Shown in pieces: positions 22,851 through 33,890 of a stretch of DNA of 64,000 bases. A program made the translations under genes and the position numbers. The notes below the pieces were generated by a model, which saw only the letters and a list, made by a program, of their open reading frames with translations, had not been told where the DNA came from and ran no database searches. Positions within the stretch are counted from its first letter, which is position 1, and each line of letters begins with the position of its first letter. The stretch is taken from contig CM019064.1 in assembly GCA_009667805.1 (NCBI GenBank), forward strand, positions 381,930,049 through 381,994,048. Reading direction: 5' to 3'. The stretch comes from Leptobrachium leishanense. Its lineage: Eukaryota; Chordata; Amphibia; Anura; Megophryidae.

Positions 22851-22960
22851 ACAAACACACAAAGAAGCAAAATGCAAAATTCGGTTGGGGATGATGAAAA
22901 AGAAATATTAGGACGGTGGAAAATATTCTCAAATATACCTCAGCAGGCACAAACACAATT

Positions 22961-23130
22961 TATTTATTTATAAAGTATTTTACCAGGAAGGATACATTGG
23001 GATTTCTCTCGTTTTCAAGTATGTCCTGGGTTCAAGAACATTGAAAAGTTACAGTTGTTCCAGAAATACAAAGGAATCAAATTCAAGATAATAAAAACCA
23101 AAAACAAATATACAGATTAACACAAAAAGG
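22961..23130 (-). mobile_element. LINE 3'-end copy, 5'-truncated
   Basis: The minus-strand 3' tail (gagagaaatcccaatgtatc, ccttcctggtaaaat) is followed by an A/T-rich terminus at 22961. It is interrupted on the right at about 23130 by a different repeat that begins ggtttgtgacagtcctgag. Confidence 0.75.
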
Positions 23131-23203
23131 GGTTTGTGACAGTCCTGAGAACGAACAACGGCAATAGTGGCCTGTTCTACGGTGGGGCCCACTCAGGTCT
23201 CCA

Positions 23204-24735
23204 TTTCTGGGATAATTTTTAATTTTTGCGATCATTTTTTATAAATGCGATAAAAGAGGGCGGCCATGGTGGATGTGATTCTGGAACTCTGCACAAGATC
23301 CCTCTGAAATGCATGCAATCCGCACTAGCAGGTCCATCAAGGGGCGGTCATGCTATATGTCGGAATGCGAGAAACTCGCAAAGTCACAGAAGTGTGCATA
23401 TAACAAAGGCGTCTCTTCCTCAGTTGAGGCTCACAACTTTCATGTTGGCAAGCTGCCCATGTATCTCTTTTTGAGTGTGTTTCTCCGGCATGACATGGGA
23501 TAGGGATGTGCACGTGGCTTCATATTTAGCTGATAAAATATCTAATTCTGAATTTTGGTGTTTTTATTGAAGATTAATTGCCCCACCCACACACACACGT
23601 TGTGCCCCTCTCTTGCTCCCACCTGTATGCTCCTGTCTGCATACTCCGGGCTCCTCTCCTAATGATTTAAGTGATGTGTGTGATGTCATTGGCTTGAGCT
23701 GTCTATTTATTTATTTATAAAGGATTTTACCAGGAAGGATACATTGAGATTTCTCTCGTTTTCAAGTATGTCCTGGGTTCGAGAGCATTGAAATTTTACA
23801 GTTGTTACAGAAATACAAAGTAATAAATGCAAGATATTAAAAACAAAACACAAATATACAGATTAACAGAAAATAAATATATAAGTAATATAGTTACTAT
23901 GTTACATGTTTACAGGTGCATTCTGTACCAAGATATGCTAGTAAGGAGCTCTTGAGTGACTTAAGACTGGTCGAAGATTTGATGGCGTCTGGCAGGTTAT
24001 TCCATAAATGCGGTGCTCTGTAGGAAAATGAGGATCGAGTCTATGTGTGATGTCATTGGTTTGAGCTGCCTGTGTGTGATGTCATTGGTTTGAGCTCCCT
24101 GTGAGTGATGTCATTGGTTTGAGCTGCCTGTGTGTGATGTCATTGGTTTGAGCTGCCTGTGTGTGATGTCATTGGTTTGAGCTGCCTGTGAGTGATGTAT
24201 TTGATTTGAGCTCTCTGTTTGTGATGTATGTGGCTTGAGTTGGGTTGGAGGATCGGCCATGTTTTCCTGCACACATATAATTTATTAATGATGATGGGCA
24301 GTGTATGAAAAATGCCACCCTGTAGCATGTAGAACCCATATTCCGCAGGTAGGAAAACAAAAAGAAATCCCAGGCCTTAATTTCCTTCCTGCTGCACATG
24401 AATTATACATGTTGCAGGGCAAAATTTTTCACTGTGCTCCCCTGCATGAAATGGTAATATGTGTGCAGGAAAACATGGCCGACCTGGCAACCCTAGGCTT
24501 GAGCTTGGTGTGAGTGATGTGTTAGTGATGAGCTGTCTGAGGGATGTAAGTAGTTTTGGCAGGCTTTAGTGATATGTGTGGTTTGGCCTGTCTGGGAGTG
24601 ATTTGAGCAGGGTGTGTTTGATGTGTGTACGGTAATTGTTTTGCCTTTGTTTCAAGCTATCCCGAAAATTTGTCCCAGGCAGGGCCTTGCAAGGCGCAAT
24701 TCCAAGCCTACCTACCTCACTCCCTTCCATGTAGG
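23204..24735. repeat. left arm of a large inverted repeat
   Basis: Its sequence, without the LINE insertion at 23701-24036, is the reverse complement of 25979-27144 with few differences. For example, an 82-codon frame at 23226-23474 is matched with one change at 27115-26867. It contains ~30-bp tandem units with tgatgtcattggtttgagct at about 24045-24240. No transposase or known domain is present. Confidence 0.85.
23701..24036 (-). mobile_element. LINE 3'-end copy inside the left arm
   Basis: It carries the same tail and 3' untranslated sequence as other copies, plus the last codons of the LINE protein near 24036. It is absent from the right arm at the matching position, so it inserted after the arms were formed. 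Confidence 0.8.
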
Positions 24736-25072
24736 ATGAACAACGGCCCTAGTGGCCTGCTCTACGGTGGGGCCCGCTCAGGTCTCACAATGCTTTAGCT
24801 CGATTGTGCCATTACAGGGACAACAGCTCCATATGCAAATCAGACTGTAATCACCCAGATCGTCGGGGGTTGCTGCACCTCTCGTGCAGGGTTGATGTCC
24901 TTGGCAATCAGTACTGACCACCCTTTCTTGGTGAGAGCAGGCTGATTTGCATATGGAGCATTCATCCCTGTAATGGCACAATCGAGCAAAAACCTTGTGA
25001 GACCTGAGTGGGCACCCACCGTAGAACAAGCCACTAGTGCTGTTGCTCGTCCTCAGGACCCTCACAAACCTC
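24729..25072. repeat. imperfect palindromic repeat in the spacer
   Basis: The arms at about 24734-24845 and 24957-25065 are complementary; both contain gcatatggag/ctccatatgc and a taatggcacaatcgag-type segment. Its end motif (caggac, ctagtggc, ctacggtggg) also occurs at 23129-23200 just outside the left arm. Confidence 0.6.
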
Positions 25073-25086
25073 TTTTTTCTCACTAC

Positions 25087-25500
25087 AGATTAACACAGAA
25101 AATAAATATGTAGGAAATATAGTCACTATGTTACATGTTTACAGGTGCATTCTGTATCGAGGTATATTAATAGGGATCTCTTAAGTGACTTTAGACTGGG
25201 GGAAGATTTGATGGTGTCTGGGAGGTTATTCCATAATTGTGGTGCTCTGTAGGAAAATGAGGATCGAGCCACTTTCTTTTTGTATTGTGGTATTGCAAGT
25301 AAGGTGCTGGTCCTGGATCGGAGGTTATAGGATGAGGGAACTGCTGGAGGAAGCAGTCTATTCAGGTAGGGTGGTAGCTTCCCAGAAAAGCTTGTAAACA
25401 CCAGGTTGGAAAGGTGAAGAGTGCGTCTAGATTCCAGCGTCGGCCAGTTTAGCTCTTTTAACATGTCACAATGGTGGGTCATGTAGTTACATTGTAGCAC
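25087..25500 (-). pseudogene. LINE reverse-transcriptase ORF, C-terminal end
   Basis: A 124-codon frame (25500-25126) matches the C-terminus of L2/CR1-type LINE proteins. It shows SYNLRSR, a short basic stretch, SFSYRAPQLWNNLPDTIKSS and a LKSLKRSLLIYL end. The following 3' untranslated sequence (down to 25087) continues into the same sequence seen at 23701-24036 and 8650-8867, so those tails belong to this LINE. The RT and endonuclease domains are missing because of 5' truncation. It lies in the spacer of the large palindrome and is inactive. Confidence 0.75.
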
Positions 25501-25978
25501 TACTCATCTCATACTTCTATTCCTATAAACACATGCATGTTGGCTCTACAATAAATATTTTCACAATAACTCTGTGGAAGTACATATTAATAGGCACATG
25601 CTTTCAATATGATTGTCACCTGTCACCGGGATTGACCAGGACAGTCCAGGTTTTGAATAACGTGCCTGGGTTTAACTGTATCCTAGTTGATTACATGCAA
25701 ATGTTCGAATTTCTGCATTTTATTCTTCTAGTTGGGTTATACAGCATTGAATGTGCACATTATTGAGACCCCAGAGTTTGGTGAAAAATAATATATTATA
25801 ATAATATAATTGCAAGGCAAATTTCCCTGCCAGCAGAGGGCAGCACATAGTGCAGGCTGAGTTGCACAGTCTGTGGTATCAATATGATAGCAAGCTTGGT
25901 TCTCAGGAGATTCAACATACTGTCCTGCCCCCAACAGGGGTTGTTCATAGCATAACAAGTTACAGCTAATGCCTCACT

Positions 25979-27144
25979 GTCTACATGGAAGGGAGTAAGG
26001 TAGGTGGACTTGGAATTGCGCCTTGCAAGGCCCTGCTTGGAACAAATTTTGGGGATAGCTTGAAACAAAGGCAAAACAATTACCGTACACACACTTCAAA
26101 AACACCCTGTTCAAATCACTCCCAGACAGGCCAAACCACACACATCACTAAAGCCTGCCAAAACTACTTACATCCCTCAGACAGCTCAAACTAACACATC
26201 ACTCACACCAAGCTCAAGCCTAGGGTTGCCAGGTCCGCCATGTTTTCCTGGACACATATTGCCATTTTATGCAGGGGGAGCACAGTGAAAAATGTTGCCC
26301 TGCAACATGTATAATTCATGTGCAGCAGGAAGGAAATTAAGGCCTGGGATTTCTTTTTGTTTTCCTACCTGAGGAATATGGGTTCTACATGCTACAGGGT
26401 GGCATTTTTCATACACTGCCCATCATCATTAATAAATTATATGTGTGCAGGAAAACATGGCCGATCCTCCAACCCAACTCAAGCCACATACATCACAAAC
26501 AGAGAGCTCAAATCAAATACATCACTCACAGGCAGCTCAAACCAATGACATCACACACAGGCAGCTCAAACCAATGACATCACTCACAGGCAGCTCAAAC
26601 CAATGACATCACACACAGACAGCTCAAGCCAATGACATCACTCACACACAGCTCAAGCCAATGACATCACTTAAATAATGGGGAGAGGAGCCCAGAGTAT
26701 GCAGACAGGAGCATACAGGTGGGAGCAAGAGAGGGGCACAACGTGTGTGTGGAGGTGGGGCAATTAATCTTCAATAAAAACACCAAAATTCAGAATTAGA
26801 TATTTTATCAGCTAAATATGAAGCCACGTGCACATCCCTATCCCATGCCATGCCGGAGAAACACACTCAAAAAGAGATACATGGGCAGCTTGCCAACATG
26901 AAAGTTGTGAGCCTCAACTGAGGAAGAGACGCCTTTGTTATATGCACACTTCTGTGACTTTGCGAGTTTCTCGCATTCCGACATATAGCATGACCGCCCC
27001 TTGATGGACCTGCTAGTGCGGATTGCATGCATTTCAGAGGGATCTTGTGCATAGTTCCAGAATCACATCCACCATGGCCGCCCTCTTTTATCGCATTTAT
27101 AAAAAATGATCGCAAAAATTAAAAATTATCCCAGAAATGGAAAC
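25979..27144. repeat. right arm of the large inverted repeat
   Basis: Reverse complement of 23204-24735 lacking its LINE insertion. It begins ctacatggaagggagtaagg and ends near attatcccagaaatgg. The spacer between arms is about 1.2 kb. Confidence 0.85.
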
Positions 27145-27435
27145 CCTCTGTGGAGGGTACCTCTAGGTATATGCCTTCTGTGCCTTATTATAAATCTGGC
27201 CCTGGCAAGGTGTGTTGAGACACACACACCTTAATTCTGGGTTAATTTGTCCTGATTGTCCTTAATTAAATTTATATTTATTTATATAATCACAATTTAT
27301 TGTACCGCTACAGTATATACAAAAGATTATTGCTAAACATAAAGTGGCATTTTCTACTGATTTATCTAAGCTTGCATTATTGTAATGTGTTGGTCAGAAA
27401 ATAAGAGATCAAAATGACTAAATAGTGCTCCACAT

Positions 27436-28100
27436 AGAATTATCTATGGAAGTCCTGAGCATCTGTGTATTTTTCTTTTTTTATTATTTGTTATCTCAAG
27501 AAAACAAGTTATTATCTCAAGATAACAAATTTGATTTCTCACCATATGGACTTTTTAAAAAAAAATCAGTCGCGATTTTCAACGTCGCCTCCTGTCATTT
27601 TTTTGAGGCTTTATCACAAACAAAATTTGCCTGAAGTTGAATTGTTTCATAAAAGTTCAGCTCCATCCCAAAATTTTAGGGCTAAGCTTTAGGGTTAAAG
27701 TTAAGGCTAGCGTTAGAAATTAGGGTTATGGCTATGTTTAGAAATGTCTAACACTAGCCTTAACCGTAATTTCTAAGTCCTACCCTAACCCTAATTATTA
27801 AACCTAGCCCTTACCCTGACCCTCAGCCCTAACTCAAACCCTAGCCTGAATCCTAATTTCTAACCCTAACCCTAAAACAGTAATTAAAAAAAGCAATCTA
27901 AACTTTTCAGATGGAGCTGAATTTTTATGAAAGGATTCAACCTCAGCCAAATTTTGTTCCATATAAATGGTTCAAAAAATGCCAAGAGGCATCTTTCTCA
28001 CCTGTGTCTGTAAAAAGTTGAAAGTTGTTAACTTGAGATAACAAGTGACAAAAAAGAAAAATATGTGGCCGCTCCAGACTTCTGTAATTATCACCATCTT
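27436..28100. repeat. inverted repeat with a telomere-like centre
   Basis: The arms (about 27436-27685 and 27895-28100) pair through caaaattttagg/ccaaattttg, ttcataaaagttcagctcca and tatctcaagataac segments. The centre (27690-27880) begins with ttagggtt-like words and switches to ccctaac-like words, so the whole folds as one palindrome. No coding signal was seen. Confidence 0.7.
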
Positions 28101-28640
28101 CTAATGTGTTGCTAACATCATGCTCATTGTAGTCATGGCAGGTGAAAGGCCTCATAACCAATGCTAATACCATAATAAAGTAAGGAGAGACCTCACAGGA
28201 CCACCACCAGGGGTCTGCAGGTGAGAAAGGCGTAACCATTTTGGTCTAAATTGAAAGTGCAGATCTCTGTTTAACTGTCTGTCTCGAACACTCAGAGGTC
28301 AAAAAATGCTATTAGATTATGGCGGTATTGTGGCCTTTCTATAAAGGGATGATCTGGCCCTATTTAATCACAGGTAGACATGTTTCATCCACTATAAGAC
28401 AGCAACATGATTCTCTGTAATTCATTGAAAATGCCTTAGGTTTTTTTCTTGGTTGCTTTCTCCTGCCTTCTCTGATGATCTCAGTACCCCTCACATCTCT
28501 TCCTCATGACTGAACAAAGCAACAGAAACTCCTACCCCTTGCTGGAAACCAGGACAATATGGATCACAGGACTGAGGCCAACAGGATACAAAAGGCTGAT
28601 GCAGAATTAGAATTACATTTCTAAAAAAATCTTTATTTTA
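28101..28640. other. no gene recognised
   Basis: Single-copy-looking sequence with only short chance frames. Confidence 0.45.
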
Positions 28641-28654
28641 CTAGACTGGGGTCT

Positions 28655-28745
28655 GTATTCCTACCTTGACATAAACTTATCTAGAGCGGTTGTAAACTTA
28701 GCAACTCCACAAACTATAATGAACTCTATTCTATACTTGCTGTAA
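28655..28745. repeat. end fragment of the 17721-type transposon
   Basis: It contains gcggttgtaaacttagcaac and ctccacaaactat, matching the terminal sequence of the element at 17721-19237. Other parts were not identified. Confidence 0.45.
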
Positions 28746-29225
28746 ACCCTTTCACACTGTGGGGCGTGCTTTGCCGGCCCGCTGTCTTCCCATAGTTGTG
28801 ATCGGCCCGCCTACATTGCGCATGTGCTTATCACATCATTGGCTGCCGTGGGGCAGCCAATAACGCGATCAGTTCGTGCACAATGTAGGCTGGCCTCAGC
28901 ACCAGTGGGACGTGCTATGCTGCCCCGTGGCAATAAGGTACCACCTTGATCTGAATCTCCCAGCGGCAAGGGTTAAGATAACTAATGGACACGTTACACC
29001 TAATATTCCCAGTATTTATCTGAACGGAGGTAATCTCTATTCCACTTTTGCTGCAAGCCAGGTTGACGACTCTCATATAGCGCTTCCCTGTGCTTGATAC
29101 AAAAGATAAAAAAGGGGCGCTAGAGCAGCAAGTGATGGAGGGTTTGATCACACAGCGTGAGAGTAGTCCGGCAGCTAAAATCTCTATGGGCCTCCCCTAC
29201 AACAACCCACATAAGAAACAACAGC

Positions 29226-30010
29226 ACAAAAAGATGAGAAAAGCGCCTGAACGAATCCCCCAAACCATAAGAGGCGAAAAAAAAGAATTAACACACCCTG
29301 TGTGTATATATACCGTGTATGACTACAGCATTAGACGTATTAACCAAATGTACGTTTGTTCATAATGCTGACGTTCTTGGATACATGTAAAAAACAGGAA
29401 AAAACACACACATTGCGCAGTATAGTTACATAGTTACATAGTTACATAGTTATATAGGCTGAAAAAAGACATGCGTCCATCGGGTTCAGCCTCTCCCACA
29501 TAACCTACTGCTGTTAATCCAAAAGAAGGCAAAAAACAGTCTGAAGCGCTCGCCAATATGCAACATACTGGGAAAAATTCTTCTTGACCCCAGAATGGCA
29601 GTCAGATTTCTCCTTGGATCAAGAAGCTTTTACCCACATATTAAATATTATAACCCTTAATATTCTGTGTATGCCTTAACAAATATTGCGATTGTAAAAT
29701 TTATGTCGATGGTTCACTCACATGGAGTAGAGCCTGTATATTCAAGGCTCAATATTGACGCAGTGGGTCCCTTCAGGGATGACCCCGTCCCGTTTTCGTA
29801 CGTTCTTGAAAATGGATCACGCCAACCATATATGGGGAACACAAACATGGACCATAGTGTGATATTGTATGGCTAAATGATATATTGTAGCCCGCAATAG
29901 AATGAACTCACATGGTAAAAAGCCTGTGTTTAATCCACTGGCTCTGTAGTTGCGCTTGAGTGTAAGTGGGATACACCAATCCCCTTTAGGTAAGGCAGAA
30001 AAATCCTTCT
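29226..30010. repeat. left arm of inverted repeat 29.2-31.3 kb
   Basis: Complementary to 30774-31310, apart from a 245-bp insertion at 29420-29665. The matched segments run from the gaatcccccaaaccata area to the gggatacaccaatcccc area. The match is around 90-95% by eye. Confidence 0.8.
29420..29665. repeat. interspersed repeat inserted in the arm
   Basis: It starts with tandem tagttacatagttacatag, then gctgaaaaaagacatgcgtc and catcgggttcagcc, a repeat pattern I have seen in amphibian DNA. The matching position of the other arm lacks it, so it inserted after arm formation. The class was not determined. Confidence 0.55.
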
Positions 30011-30773
30011 TTCTCCAATAATAAAGAATGGATATTTATTAAAAAAGTTAAAATGAACAAAGTAATTACTAAAACGCATTTCGCTGCAAAAGCAGCTTCA
30101 TCAGTTGGTCATATGAACAAATAAATAAAAGTCCTACATGTATAGGGCACATAATTACAATTACAGGTGTCACAGATGAGGTAACACTGAATTTCCTCCT
30201 CGTGCGGTTCACTCGGGCGCCCAATACTTCCGCCTGTCGCTTTCCTTCCAAGGTCAAGAGCTCTCTCACCCAGGCGTACATACACGTGCATGCGCGGAAG
30301 ATTGCGTCTGCGGATTCTCCTCCCTTCATATGTCGATCCGCAGGTTCTTTCTCCCAACACCTCGGAATCGCCAGCTTGAAAGTTCTCTTGCCTTACGTCC
30401 ATCACACACATACATATCGTGTTAACCATCCATGTAGGAGGTACAGATGTTTTCCGGATCTCACCATGGTTACCTAGAGGACAATAATAGCAGGGGCAGT
30501 ACACCCCTATGGACCACCGGCCCCAATCACAAACAACACATAAAAAAATGGTTATTGTATCATCTTAACATGACAGGGACTTAACCATTATAAATTCTAT
30601 GGACAATTACTTGAGCTAAATAATGGACCTCAATGAATATACATAAAAGATGAAAATGAATGGGCACTTATAATTTCACTGTGCTAAATGCACATAAAGA
30701 TGTTTTAACTATACATTCAAAAGGTGCATACATAATTCCTATATCTCATATATGTATGCACCTTTTGAAGGAT
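30011..30773. other. spacer of the inverted repeat, with hammerhead-like hairpin
   Basis: Minus strand 30104-30079 reads CTGATGA, one A, then a 5-bp stem closed by a four-base loop (GCTGC/GCAGC), then GAAA. The rest is a CpG-containing block (30190-30420) and AT-rich sequence. It appears to be the terminal region of a repeat element rather than a gene. Confidence 0.5.
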
Positions 30774-31310
30774 TTTTCTGCCTTACCTAACGGGGATTGG
30801 TGTATCCCACTTACACCCAAACGCAACTACAGAGCCAGTGGATTAAACACAGGCTCTTTACCACGTGAGTTCATTCTATTGTGGGCTACAATATATCATT
30901 TAGTTATACAATATCACACTATGGTCCATGTTTGTGTTCCCCATATATGGTTGGCGTGATCCATCTTCAAGAACGTACGAAAATAGAACGGGGTCATCCC
31001 TGAAGGGACCCACTGCGTCAATATTGAGCCTTGAATATACAGGCTCTACTCCATGTGAGTGAACCATCGTCATAAATTTTAAAATCGCAATATTTGTTAA
31101 GGCATACTGCGCAATGTGTGTGTTTTTTCCTGTTTTTTACATGTATCCAAGAACGTCAGCATTATGAACAACGTACATTTGGTTAATACGTCTAATGCTA
31201 CAGTCATACACGGTATATATACACACAGGTTGTGTTAATTCATGTTTTTTCACCTTCTATGGTTTGGGGGATTCGTTCAGGCGCTTTTCTCATCTTTTTG
31301 TGCTGATGCT
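30774..31310. repeat. right arm of inverted repeat 29.2-31.3 kb
   Basis: Reverse complement of 29226-30010 without the 29420-29665 insertion. Confidence 0.8.
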
Positions 31311-31827
31311 TCCCTGTACTTCCCTACTGTAAATTAACATTTTCTGTACTTTGTACTTTGTATAGGAGGTGTTAATTTGCAGCTACTAATGAAAGTGCAA
31401 GCTATTCTAAAGTGCTTGCTGTTTTATTCTGGAGTCGGGGATTCTGCATTTGTAAAATCACTTAACACACTTTGAACACCCCTCCCCCTCCAATAAATAC
31501 TGTACTTCCATCTCATCCCACTGTGCAGAGGGCAATGCGATCTGCTGCTTCCTGGAACCGGAAGCAGGGTGAGACTTGGTAACAATAGTTCCCAGCCGCC
31601 CTCTGCGATCCATCCGTGGAGCTGCATGATCTCGTGAGAGAGAGCTCGTGCAGAGCTTGAGGCCGAAGTGCACAGGGCTCTATGGGGTCCTATGGACTCC
31701 AGGAGCCGACACGTGCGGCACAGCAGCTGTAAAGGGCTGCCCTGCGCTTCCCCAGAGTAAGTACACTAAAAGGGAGACAGTAAGTAAAATCTGCAGGCGC
31801 AGACAACTGTGGAATAGGGGACAATGT
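31310..31827. mobile_element. second copy of the 19431-type element (right part)
   Basis: It shares the order of landmarks with 20100-20632: cattaacatttt, gtataggaggtgttaatttg, aatcacttaacacac, gtgagacttggtaacaatag and agttcc. Divergence is moderate. Confidence 0.5.
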
Positions 31828-31939
31828 TTCCCCGCATCACCTCTGCCCATGATAGACTGCAAGATTTCTCATGCGCAGCTCCCATCCTCTGGAACGCTCT
31901 CCCTCATATGGTCAGACTTTACCTTAGTTTCCCTTCCTT

Positions 31940-33524
31940 CAGGGCCGGCCCGACAATGGTGCAGAGCGGAGCAGAGGCGCTAGGTGACAGAAATTCGGGG
32001 GTGGCAAATCTCAGCCACCGACGCCGCTGCTGCGCTGCACTATTTTTTTATCGGCAGCAGGCAGTTCCTGCGGCCACCGCATTCGTTTCTTCAACAAGCG
32101 GCAGCCTGCATGAGTATCTGCCGCTCGCCTGAGATCCATCCTCCAGCCTGCCGCGAACGAGATCACGTGAACTCTGCGATCTTGCGACATCGTGGCAGGC
32201 TGGAGGGTGGATACCAGGTGAGCGGCAAATACTCATGCAGGCTGCCGCTCGTTGAAGGAACAAACGCGGCGGCCGCACGATCCGCCCCTCGGAGCCTGGG
32301 CCTGGCAGAGGTGAGCCTGGGGCAATCTATCCATGAGTGAGCCTGGGGGAAAATATATGGATGAGTGAGCCTGGGGGAAAATATATGGATGAGTGAGCCT
32401 GGGGCAAATATATCCATGAGTGAGCCTCTAGCAAATATATCCATGAGTGAGCCTGGGGGCAAATATATCCATGAGTGAGCCTGGGGCAAATGTATCCATG
32501 AGTGAGAATGGGTGCAAATATATCCATGTGTGAGCCTGGGGCAAATATATCCATGAGTGAGTCTGGGGCAAATATATCCATGAGTGAGCCTGGGGGCAAA
32601 TATATTCATGAGTGAGCCTGGGGGCAAATATATCCATGAGTGAGCCTGGGGCAAATATATCCATGAGTGGGCCTGGGGGAAAATATATCCATGTGTGAGC
32701 CTGGGGCAAATATATCCATGATTGAGCCTGGGGAAAACATATCCATGTGTGAGCCTGGGGCAAATATATCCAGGTTTGAGCCTGGGGCAAATATATCCAT
32801 GAGGGCAAATATATCCATGTGTGAGCTGGGTCAATATACCCATGTGTGAGCTGGGGAATATACCCATGTGTGAGCTGGGGCAATATACCCATGTGTGAAC
32901 TGGGGCAATATACCCATGTGAGCTGGCCTGGGGCAATATATCCATGTGTGAACTGAGAGCAATATATCCAGTGTGAATAAAGGAGTAATTATTAGGACAC
33001 AAAAAATCATCATAATAATCATTTTTTCCCTGGGCGTGAGAGTACCCCCACCTATTTTTCCAGAAAAAAAGTACTGGGCGGTGGCATCTAGTTTTGCGGG
33101 CCGCCGAACAGTATATGGAGCCCAGCAACTGATTACTGTAATGCGCGTGTGAGGGGTTCCTCCAGACTGCGGCGGCAATTTCTCTCCTCTCACCGGGTCC
33201 CGGCTGGGTATGTGACGCTGGGCACTGCTGGGCGTGTGAAGATGGGCACTGCTGGGCATGTGACGCTGGGCTCTGCTGGGCATGTGAAGCTGGCCACTCC
33301 TGGGTATGTGACACTGGGCACTGCTGGGTAGGTGACGCTGGGCTCAGTTATATACACCTCACATTACTCTATCACAGAGCGCCACAGCAATAAAATTCTA
33401 ATCTACGGTGTGTATGAGTGTTTGAATTTTATTGCTGTGGTGCTCATACACACTGCGTGTTTTTTTTGGGGGGGCAGCATTTCATCCTTCGCTCCAGCCA
33501 GCACAATGTCTTGGGCCGGCCCTG
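31940..33524. mobile_element. hAT element, 1,585 bp, with minisatellite
   Basis: Terminal inverted repeats of 12 bp, CAGGGCCGGCCC, are perfect at both ends and are followed by weaker matches. Exact 8-bp target duplications CCTTCCTT lie at 31932-31939 and 33525-33532. Inside are a minisatellite (32290-32960) and two ~56-bp units in opposite orientation (33351-33465). It has no transposase: the long minus-strand frame here (33314-32163) is the translated minisatellite, so the element is non-autonomous. Confidence 0.92.
32290..32960. repeat. minisatellite, ~27-30 bp units
   Basis: Around twenty tandem units of the form gagcctggggcaaatatatc + catgagt. Variants have gggg or aaaa in place, and the units decay at the right end into a shorter gtgagctggggcaatatacc form. 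Confidence 0.9.
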
Positions 33525-33890
33525 CCTTCCTTCAAATGCTCCCTTAAGACATTACTATTTAGGGAAGCATACCACCCGACTCACTGAACAACCAGTCCAT
33601 CAATCCCACCAGTCCATCACTCTCACCTTGCAGTCCATTACTCTCACCAGTCCATTGCTCTCACCTTGCAGTCCTCCCCTCCTGTTTCCACCCCCCCCCC
33701 ACCCTTATAGATTGTAAATTCCCACAGGAATAGGGCCTTCGTTTCCTCCTGTACAGGTTTGTCAAAATGTTGTTCACTGTATTATAACCCTGTCTATATT
33801 GTGTCCATTGTTCAGTGCTGTGAATATGCTGGCGCTTTAAAAATAAATTATAATAATTATAATAATTATACATGATGTCAGATCATACTA

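Larger units (their letters stand above)
31828..33890 (+). mobile_element. L2-type LINE 3' end, split by a hAT element
   Basis: 31828-31939 encodes the start of a LINE C-terminus (FSCAAPILWNALPHMVR). The frame stops being LINE-like at 31940, where the hAT element begins, and resumes at 33525 in the same frame (FKCSLKTLLFREAYH, stop at 33588-33590 or close to it). The following untranslated tail (33700-33880) has the tagattgtaaa, gtgctgtgaat and ctggcgctttaaa motifs of L2. It is 5'-truncated and non-functional. Confidence 0.8.

Noticed and set aside
26318..26577. Two matching frames, 76 and 62 codons, near 24.3 and 26.4 kb
   Set aside because: They match because the region is an inverted repeat, and they show no recognised domain.
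32290..32960. CRISPR-like regular repeats
   Set aside because: There are no unique spacers between units and the host is a vertebrate. These are minisatellites.
32163..33314. Minus-strand frame of 383 codons with repeated SWIYLPQAH-like units
   Set aside because: It is a translation of the minisatellite in the hAT element. Unit lengths allow an open frame, and no known domain is present.
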